Below are positions 6,770-12,059 of a DNA stretch of 12,059 nt, one piece after another. Position numbers and translations under genes: made by a program. Location: positions 1 through 12,059 of the forward strand of contig JAEZFF010000081.1 in assembly GCA_023417635.1 (NCBI GenBank), in the 5' to 3' direction. The stretch comes from Bacillota bacterium. Lineage in GTDB: Bacteria; Bacillota; Clostridia; Oscillospirales; Acutalibacteraceae. The stretch's first letter is position 1, and every line of letters starts with the position of its first letter. Below the pieces are notes generated by a model. It made no database searches and was not told the origin of the DNA. It worked only from the letters and a program-made list of their open reading frames with translations.

Positions 6770-7828
6770 ATGAGTATGGATGTACGGGTGTTCGGCAGGC
6801 AAAAAGACGGTTTGGAAGTTGACTGCTGCACCCTTAAAAATAAGAACGGGATGTCGGCGGAATTTTTGACCTATGGCTGCCGTGTTGCAAAACTTTATGT
6901 TCCGGGCAAAAACAGGAAGTCCGAAAATGTTGTGCTTGGGCATGACACGGTTGCCGAATATGAAGCGCCGAGTGATGTGCTGGGCGCAGTCATTGGAAGA
7001 TATGCGAACCGAATCGGCGGGGCTCAGTTCCACATTGGGGAAAAAGTTTACCACCTTGCGAAAAACGAAGGGCCTAATATTCTTCACAGTGCCCCGGTCG
7101 GCTGGCAGAACTGTGTTTGGCGCATTAAATGCAGCAATAACGACGACGATGCGCCTTCTGTTACCTTTGCTTACCACAGCCCGGATGGCGAAAGCGGTTT
7201 TCCCGGAAATGTTGATGCGGAAGTAGCCTATACGCTTACAACAGACAATGCGCTGATGATTGAATACCGTGCGCGCACGGATGCGGAAACCCCGCTGAGC
7301 CTTACAAACCATACCTACTTTAACCTTACGGGGGATTCTTCCAAGAGTGTTCTTTCGCAGGAACTGCAGATTTTTGCAGATTCCGTGACGGAAACGGATG
7401 GCGGCCTGATTCCAACCGGGAAGCTTCTCCCTGTAGCGGGCACTGCATTGGATTTCCGCAAGCCGAAAGCCGTTGGGCAGGATATTCGCTCACAGCTTCC
7501 ATCCATTCGGGATTGCGGGGGCTACGACCATAATTTTGCTTTGGGTGCTTCCAAAGGCTCGCGCAAAGCAGCTGAGCTTTACGATGAGGCCAGCGGGCGG
7601 CGGATGCTGGTGTTTACCGATATGCCAGGGGTTCAGCTTTACACGGCCAATTCTTTTGGGCCGGGTGCGAAAGCAAGCGGCGGCGTTCCGCTGAAACCGC
7701 ACCGCGCCGTGTGTTTGGAGACACAGTATTACCCGGATTCGGTCAACCGGCCGGAGTTTCCTTATGAAAATCTAAAACCGGAAGAACCCTTTCACAGCAC
7801 GACGATTTATAAATTTATCGTTGAGTGA
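6770..7828 (+). CDS. galM: Aldose 1-epimerase (mutarotase)
   Basis: A 352-residue cytoplasmic enzyme that interconverts the alpha and beta anomers of galactose, glucose and related aldoses. Family residues are all visible: GRYANRI (76-82, Arg77), His106, HSPDGESGFPGN (136-147), NHTYFNLTG (180-188, His181 as acid), GYDHNF (251-256, Asp253) and ETQYYPD (317-323, Glu317 as base). The length is typical. ATG 6770 follows GGGAGG with about 7 bases spacing; a second ATG two codons later is less well placed. It is the second gene of an operon with the ROK glucokinase 31 bases upstream, so it probably supplies the kinase with the right anomer after oligosaccharide breakdown. A strong terminator follows 17 bases after the stop. 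No gal operon genes (galK, galT, galE) are in the window. Confidence 0.95.
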   Translation: MSMDVRVFGRQKDGLEVDCCTLKNKNGMSAEFLTYGCRVAKLYVPGKNRKSENVVLGHDTVAEYEAPSDVLGAVIGRYANRIGGAQFHIGEKVYHLAKNEGPNILHSAPVGWQNCVWRIKCSNNDDDAPSVTFAYHSPDGESGFPGNVDAEVAYTLTTDNALMIEYRARTDAETPLSLTNHTYFNLTGDSSKSVLSQELQIFADSVTETDGGLIPTGKLLPVAGTALDFRKPKAVGQDIRSQLPSIRDCGGYDHNFALGASKGSRKAAELYDEASGRRMLVFTDMPGVQLYTANSFGPGAKASGGVPLKPHRAVCLETQYYPDSVNRPEFPYENLKPEEPFHSTTIYKFIVE

Positions 7829-7845
7829 ATTAAAGTGAGAATAGG

Positions 7846-7872
7846 GGACGCTTTCAAAAAAGCGTCCTTTTT
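7846..7872 (+). terminator. Rho-independent terminator after galM
   Basis: GGACGCTTT (7846-7854) pairs perfectly with AAAGCGTCC (7859-7867) around a CAAA loop, followed by TTTTT. It ends the glucokinase-galM operon. Confidence 0.92.
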
Positions 7873-7943
7873 ATGCCCTGAAAGGCACACAGGAACAGCC
7901 GCGCTTTTTGCTGAAAAGCCCGGCGTGAATGGAGGACAAAACG

Positions 7944-8612
7944 ATGCATCAATCAAGCAGCAGTGGGCGGAAAATGCCCATCTTTTTCGCAGTGCTGGCA
8001 CTTGCCGGCTTTGCCTATATTGCTATACTTTTAAAAACGACTGGATTAGGTTCCTTCGACAGCCAGGTTTACAGCCAGGTTTCGCGTTTCATTACGCCGC
8101 GTACAACGACCGTCATGAAAGGCATTACGGCATCCTGTTCCATACCGGTTGTAGGGGTAATTTTGGTGGTGCTTTGCCTGATCGGCATCAAGAACCGCCG
8201 CCTTCGCTTTCAGAACTTTATGATGTTGGTTAACGTTGCCGGCGCATGGCTGCTGAATTATCTCTTAAAAGCAGTTTTTCAGCGGCAGAGGCCTGCACTG
8301 GAGCAGCTGACCGCCGAGACCGGTTTCAGCTTCCCAAGTGCGCATGCTATGGTGGGCGTTGCCTTTTACGGCTACCTGATTTACCTTTGCGTCCGCTTCC
8401 TGTGGAAGCCTTGGAACAAAGTCTGTGCCGTGCTGCTTACGCTGCTGATTGTTGCCATTGGAATCAGCCGTATTTATCTGGGCGTCCATTATGCAAGCGA
8501 TGTTGTTGCCGGCTTGCTGTGCGGCACAGCCTGGGTACTCATTTTTGTCAGCCTGGTTGGCAGGGTGAATGAGAAGAAAAGTATGGGCAACCATGTGCTT
8601 CGGTCGCGGTAA
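7944..8612 (+). CDS. PAP2-superfamily membrane phosphatase
   Basis: A 222-residue integral membrane protein of the type 2 phosphatidic acid phosphatase family, which removes phosphate from lipid phosphates or pyrophosphates (for example undecaprenyl-PP, phosphatidate or PGP) on the outer face of the membrane. All three signature motifs are present: KAVFQRQRP (109-117, K-x6-RP), PSAH (131-134) and SRIYLGVHYASD (175-186, SR-x5-H-x3-D). About six hydrophobic segments are seen (12-30, 65-82, 92-108, 136-152, 158-174, 185-205). The usual PSGH is PSAH here, a tolerated variant. ATG 7944 has GGAGG 8 bases upstream; the ATG 15 bases earlier overlaps that site. No good promoter lies between the galM terminator and the start, so it may depend on readthrough or a weak promoter. 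The substrate cannot be deduced. Confidence 0.9.
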   Translation: MHQSSSSGRKMPIFFAVLALAGFAYIAILLKTTGLGSFDSQVYSQVSRFITPRTTTVMKGITASCSIPVVGVILVVLCLIGIKNRRLRFQNFMMLVNVAGAWLLNYLLKAVFQRQRPALEQLTAETGFSFPSAHAMVGVAFYGYLIYLCVRFLWKPWNKVCAVLLTLLIVAIGISRIYLGVHYASDVVAGLLCGTAWVLIFVSLVGRVNEKKSMGNHVLRSR

Positions 8613-8674
8613 AGCCCGGTAAGCGAGAAAACCGATTTTGCACAATGGAAATTTGCGGCTTTCACCGGAATCTA

Positions 8675-8703
8675 TTGAAAACTACGCCGTTTTCCCTTAT
8701 AAT
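8675..8703 (+). promoter_or_regulatory. Near-consensus sigma-A promoter of the DUF47 gene
   Basis: TTGAAA (8675-8680), a 17-base spacer, and TATAAT (8698-8703). The -35 has five of six consensus bases and the -10 is perfect. Transcription would begin near 8710, leaving an 80-base leader before the start at 8790. Confidence 0.88.
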
Positions 8704-8789
8704 AGAAAGCAGAATTGCGAAAAAAGTCAATATTGCCGAGCAAACGCCGTCAATTCAACCATACTTTATGAAAGACAGGAATATGTGGA

Positions 8790-9422
8790 ATGAGCAGCTT
8801 TTTCTCGAAAGGGCCTGACTATTTCAACTTGTTTGAAAAGGGAATCCAAATTTCAAATAAGGCAGCAAAGACGCTTCAGAAGGCCTTCGCAAATGATAGA
8901 ATCGATGAAGATGAAATAAAGCAGCTGAAAAACATTGAGCATGAGGGCGACAGGCACGTTCACGAATGTGCCAAACTGATTGCGGACGCCTTTATTACGC
9001 CGGTGGAACGGCCGGATATGATGAACCTGATTTCCGTCATTGAAGCCCTGACCGACAGTATTGATGATGTTGGCAATCAGGTTTACATGATGCATATTAC
9101 CGAAAAGGATAAAACGGCCGGAGAATTTGTCGACCTTCTTGCTTCTGCCAGTGATGAACTTTGCAGTCTGATGACGGTCTTTAAGGACTTTAAGAAGAAG
9201 CAGGACAAGATTCACGAAATTGCCATCCGAGTCAACCACATTGAAGAGCAGGGCGACACACTGTTTATTAATGCCATGCGTACAATGTTTGACCCGAAAC
9301 AGGAAACGGATGCCATGGATGCGATTCGCAAGCACAGCCTTTACCAGATTCTCGAAGACACGCTGGATGCCTGTGAAGATGTCGCAGACGTTGTTTCCAA
9401 TATCATTATTTCCAACACTTGA
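8790..9422 (+). CDS. DUF47 family (PhoU-like) protein, probable phosphate-transport regulator
   Basis: A 210-residue all-helical soluble protein. It has PhoU-type metal-binding ExxxD patterns in both halves: IEHEGDRHVHE (49-59, E50/D54) and IEEQGDTLF (151-159, E152/D156), plus the helix SIDDVGNQVY (90-99) and the acidic stretch EDTLDACEDVADV (189-201). Length and two-repeat layout match the DUF47/TIGR00153 family, which normally pairs with a low-affinity phosphate (Pit) transporter gene. Here no pit gene is adjacent: a terminator follows immediately, and the gene upstream is PAP2. ATG 8790 follows CAGGA with about 9 bases spacing. A strong own promoter makes it a single-gene transcript. Its partner would have to be encoded elsewhere. 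Confidence 0.9.
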   Translation: MSSFFSKGPDYFNLFEKGIQISNKAAKTLQKAFANDRIDEDEIKQLKNIEHEGDRHVHECAKLIADAFITPVERPDMMNLISVIEALTDSIDDVGNQVYMMHITEKDKTAGEFVDLLASASDELCSLMTVFKDFKKKQDKIHEIAIRVNHIEEQGDTLFINAMRTMFDPKQETDAMDAIRKHSLYQILEDTLDACEDVADVVSNIIISNT

Positions 9423-9443
9423 GGAACCCTGAACAATACCTGC

Positions 9444-9491
9444 AAAGCAGCCGCCGGAAGAAATTTATATTTCTTCCGGCGGCTGCTTTTT
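9444..9491 (+). terminator. Strong rho-independent terminator after the DUF47 gene
   Basis: A perfect 21-bp inverted repeat (9444-9464 with 9469-9489) around the loop TTAT, ending in TTTTT at 9487-9491. The core is GCAGCCGCCGGAAGAAA. On the minus strand only a short T-run follows, so it mainly serves the plus strand. Confidence 0.95.
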
Positions 9492-9573
9492 GTGGTTTTG
9501 TGCAATTAAGGTTTGATTCGTAAAGAAGAGGCACAATAAAAATATCATAGAAGAAAATAATATAATGCTAATG

Positions 9574-9600
9574 TTGACAAATAAATCCATATATTATAAT
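9574..9600 (+). promoter_or_regulatory. Promoter of the ABC permease operon, short spacer
   Basis: Perfect TTGACA (9574-9579) and perfect TATAAT (9595-9600), separated by only 15 bases instead of 17. An alternate -10, TAATAT two bases further (9597-9602), would give 17 bases but only four of six matches. The surroundings are very AT-rich. The leader to the start at 9694 is about 85 bases. Confidence 0.65.
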
Positions 9601-9693
9601 ATTAAGTTACCAGTTTATGCTATATACAGAAAAACATCATTCCATCTGCCGCTGGACGACAAAAGAATCCCAAGACTTGAGGAGAAGCATACG

Positions 9694-11949
9694 ATGAAAA
9701 AATTTTTTATGTTTTTGTTAGCTGCCATTACCACACTTTCCGCATGTTTTGCGGGTTTTGCCTTTGAACAGCAGCAAGATGATAAAATGTGGCGGGATTT
9801 TGGCAGCACAAAATCAGGATTTCAGCTTTACATCGATACGGATTCCAAACATATGGAAGCCGGGGCCGTTTTTAATGCGCTGACGAAAGTCGCACAGGAG
9901 TACCATGCAAATTTGATTAAAACAGACGAGATGGGTGACAGCCATTCACCTTTGGTAGTGAAATCTGTATTTTTAACTTACCAAGGGGTTTTGGCTGATG
10001 TTCCGCTTCTTTCAGGCACTTCGCTGAAGCCTGATGATATGGCAGGCAATCGTATTCTGCAGACGCCCAACCTGGCGACGCCTAAGGGATGTGAAACGGC
10101 CGGTGTGCTTCGCTCTTTTCTCAACAGCGGCAAAGTCCGGTTCCAGCCGCTCACAAAATTTGTAAGCGACCAGAAAACAGCCGACGGTACCTATTCGGTG
10201 GAACTGGAAAAGCCGGAAGACAAGCAGAAAATGGTTCAGGCCCTTGCTTCTGAACTGAATATGAGTGAAAAAGATTTAACCAAACAAAAAACGTCTATGG
10301 TACAAACTGATTCGTTCTTTATTGTTGCAAGTGTCTTGCTTGCGGTTATCTGCTTGCTTTTGTTCGCTTTGTTTACCTCACATTACATCATACAGCATTT
10401 TAAGTTTTATGGAACCTGCAAGCTGCTGGGCTATTCAAACAGTATGGTTTGGAAGTCAATATTTCTGCCTATCTTATTTACCCAGCTTTTTATAACCTGC
10501 TTAGTGGCTGCTGTATTTTGCCGGCGTATTTACCAGCAGGAATTGATGCTGATTGCAGGGTTTGGTCTGGCAACTGCCGCGGTTACGTTCCTTATCAGCC
10601 TCATCTTCTACCGCACACTGCAGTCTTATACAATTTCAAATTTAATCAAGAACAAAAAGCCGACGAAGGTTTTTCTGGTTGTGAACCATGCGGTGCGCTT
10701 TGTGCTGCTGACTGCCGTATGCGTCTTTTCTTTTACCTGCGCTGCTGGAATTAGCTCGCTCGCGCAGACTTATCAGACGCTGCAGAACTGGGACCAATAC
10801 GGAGACAGATTTGCTGTTTTTAACAGTAAGCTCACGAGTCGGGATCAATCGGAACTCCAGCAACATATCATGACGCTAGAAAAGAAATACATAAAGTTTT
10901 ATTCCTTGGCTAATCAGAAAGGCGCTGTGTATACTGCTGTTTCTCAAGTTGATCCATTGAAAACATTGTTAACTTCGGACGAAAAAGGGAATGCGGCTTA
11001 TCCGGATTATTTTGATAAAACGAAGGTTCCTGCCGGTTTTAACCCTTATCTGTTTACGGTAAATCCAAACTACTTGAAAGAGTTTCCTTTGCGGGACTGC
11101 AGCGGCAAATTGATTTCCGTTTCGGAAAATGAGACGAAAGGAATTTATATTTTGCCCGACACCTATCAAAGCAAGAATGCAGAAATGAAAAACATTTTTT
11201 CAGCAATTCGGAAACGGGCTGTAAAAGATTCCAACGATGTTAGCGGTGTACAGCAAAAATTAAATACGGATATTACGCTTTTCTATTATCCTGCTGGATT
11301 ACGGGTTTTCAGCTTCGATACAAACGTTGGAAGTCAGTCCAAGTATGAAATTTCGGATTGTGTTTTTTCGGTCATGACAGAGAAAAATGCTTTGTCTTCT
11401 GACAAGATGGATTTAAATGGGAAGCAGGTTAACTCGAATTTGAAAATACCGCTCCAAAATGCGGATGCCGGGAAGACTTTCCAAGAGTATAAACCGCTTC
11501 TTGCATCCTGTGGGCTGCAGAATAATATGACGGCCCTGAACAGCATAAAATCGGTGTTTGAAGACCAGATTAACCAATCCCGGAATGGTTTGCGTATTTA
11601 TCTTGTAATTTCTCTCCTCTTAATTGCTTTGACCTGCTGGATTAGTTTTGAAACGATTCGAATCCTGATTGAATCTAAGAGTAAAAAATTAAGTACGATG
11701 AAGGCGCTCGGCTACAAATTTATGGGCAAATATGGTGCAGACCTGCTGCCGTTTCTTTTCCTTTGGGCGGTTCAGTTCGGCGTTGCAGCCGTGGTATATG
11801 CCAGCCAGCTTGCCGGAACCGGAATCAAAATCTCAGGTTCAGTGTATTTGGGTGCACTCCCCTTGTTCCTCGTGGATATAGGGATTCTGCTTTTATCTGT
11901 TCTGCACTTTGACCGTAAAAACGCAGTGAATTCCATGAAGGAGGGGTAA
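9694..11949 (+). CDS. Two-module FtsX-like ABC permease, bacteriocin-associated (DUF1430-like) membrane protein
   Basis: A 751-residue membrane protein. Hydrophobic segments lie at about 4-24, 207-229, 256-277, 283-305, 328-354, 633-655, 683-703 and 713-737. This gives TM-extracellular domain (25-205)-three TMs, repeated as TM-larger extracellular domain (355-630)-three TMs: two FtsX/MacB-like halves in one chain. After the first TM of each triplet comes a coupling stretch ending KLLGYS (243-248) or KALGYK (670-675). This layout and size resemble the 'bacteriocin-associated integral membrane protein' family beside lactococcin-972-type exporters; that name is recalled, not searched. The start at 9694 (MKKFFMF) has GAGGAG about 9 bases upstream; the open frame extends back to 9565 through the promoter, so that start is rejected. 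LSAC at 15-18 resembles a lipobox. The ATPase gene begins 3 bases after the stop. Third positions look more A/T-rich than in neighbouring genes. Confidence 0.85.
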   Translation: MKKFFMFLLAAITTLSACFAGFAFEQQQDDKMWRDFGSTKSGFQLYIDTDSKHMEAGAVFNALTKVAQEYHANLIKTDEMGDSHSPLVVKSVFLTYQGVLADVPLLSGTSLKPDDMAGNRILQTPNLATPKGCETAGVLRSFLNSGKVRFQPLTKFVSDQKTADGTYSVELEKPEDKQKMVQALASELNMSEKDLTKQKTSMVQTDSFFIVASVLLAVICLLLFALFTSHYIIQHFKFYGTCKLLGYSNSMVWKSIFLPILFTQLFITCLVAAVFCRRIYQQELMLIAGFGLATAAVTFLISLIFYRTLQSYTISNLIKNKKPTKVFLVVNHAVRFVLLTAVCVFSFTCAAGISSLAQTYQTLQNWDQYGDRFAVFNSKLTSRDQSELQQHIMTLEKKYIKFYSLANQKGAVYTAVSQVDPLKTLLTSDEKGNAAYPDYFDKTKVPAGFNPYLFTVNPNYLKEFPLRDCSGKLISVSENETKGIYILPDTYQSKNAEMKNIFSAIRKRAVKDSNDVSGVQQKLNTDITLFYYPAGLRVFSFDTNVGSQSKYEISDCVFSVMTEKNALSSDKMDLNGKQVNSNLKIPLQNADAGKTFQEYKPLLASCGLQNNMTALNSIKSVFEDQINQSRNGLRIYLVISLLLIALTCWISFETIRILIESKSKKLSTMKALGYKFMGKYGADLLPFLFLWAVQFGVAAVVYASQLAGTGIKISGSVYLGALPLFLVDIGILLLSVLHFDRKNAVNSMKEG

Positions 11950-11952
11950 GCC

Positions 11953-12059
11953 ATGTACGCAGTTGAACTAGCCAATGTAACAAAATCGTATGGCTCTAAA
12001 AAAATATTTTCGGGTTTCAATTTACAGGTTCAGCCTGGGGAAATGGTTGCTATTACCGG
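11953..12059 (+). CDS. ABC transporter ATP-binding protein, 5' end only
   Basis: The first 35 residues of an ABC ATPase, cut by the right edge. MYAVELANVTKSYG begins with the beta strand and the aromatic A-loop residue (Tyr13), and ends GEMVAIT plus the first two bases of a Gly codon, just before the Walker A loop expected next. ATG 11953 has GGAGGGG with about 6 bases spacing, the site lying inside the last codons of the permease gene. It is 3 bases downstream of the permease stop, so the two are translated together and should form one transporter. The phrase GEMVAIT is typical of the LolD/MacB-type and lactococcin-972-type exporter ATPases; this part is from memory of the family. Confidence 0.88.
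   Translation, partial: MYAVELANVTKSYGSKKIFSGFNLQVQPGEMVAIT

Noticed and set aside
6545..7312. 255-codon open frame on the minus strand
   Set aside because: Antisense shadow of galM and the end of glucokinase, both complete with family motifs.
7835..8233. 132-codon plus-strand frame over the galM terminator
   Set aside because: It crosses a clear terminator and overlaps the PAP2 gene in another frame.
8613..8640. CGGT/ACCG stem followed by ATTTT after the PAP2 gene as a terminator
   Set aside because: A four-base-pair stem with a ten-base loop is too weak to call.
8853..9335. 160-codon open frame on the minus strand
   Set aside because: Antisense to the DUF47 gene, which has promoter, ribosome site and terminator on the plus strand.
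9565..9693. Upstream ATG that would lengthen the permease by 43 residues
   Set aside because: The extension runs through the promoter boxes and has no ribosome site; MKKFF at 9694 has a good site and a signal-like start.

Overview
The window looks like chromosomal DNA of a gut-type, moderate-GC Firmicute, most likely a clostridium of the Oscillospiraceae/Ruminococcaceae kind. Supporting points are AGGAGG-type ribosome binding sites before almost every gene, a DUF4364 protein (a family I know from Firmicutes), a ROK glucokinase of Gram-positive type, and a DUF1430-like bacteriocin-associated permease. The genus cannot be fixed from the sequence alone. No tRNA, rRNA, CRISPR array, insertion sequence or phage gene was seen.

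Left part, minus strand (1-5461): the N-terminal 398 codons of a RecQ DNA helicase run off the left edge. Upstream of it is a tight three-gene operon, read from right to left: an HSL-type alpha/beta hydrolase (TTG start), a cytosolic condensation-domain/alcohol-acetyltransferase-like protein with HALTDG (COG4908 type), and a zinc-ribbon protein with six membrane segments (probably DUF6320). These genes overlap by 8 and 47 bases and probably form one functional unit acting on an acylated or lipid-like compound of unknown identity. Beyond a clear terminator lie a DUF4364 winged-helix-like protein and an XRE-family regulator.

Middle part, plus strand (5462-7872): a 329-base AT-rich divergent region holds a good promoter and a cluster of TCACA/TGTGA words. 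It is followed by a two-gene sugar operon, ROK glucokinase then aldose 1-epimerase (GalM), closed by a terminator. GalM interconverts sugar anomers and the kinase phosphorylates glucose, so together they feed hexose into glycolysis.

Right part, plus strand (7944-12059): a PAP2 membrane phosphatase; a DUF47 (PhoU-like) gene with a near-consensus promoter and a 21-bp-stem terminator; then the start of an ABC export operon. That operon has a 751-residue permease made of two FtsX-like halves, resembling the 'bacteriocin-associated integral membrane protein' family, followed after 3 bases by the first 35 codons of its ATPase. This pair resembles lactococcin-972-type export/immunity transporters. 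No bacteriocin gene is visible upstream, and the operon continues past the right edge.

The two parts most worth following are the hydrolase/acyltransferase/zinc-ribbon operon and the duplicated-permease ABC system.
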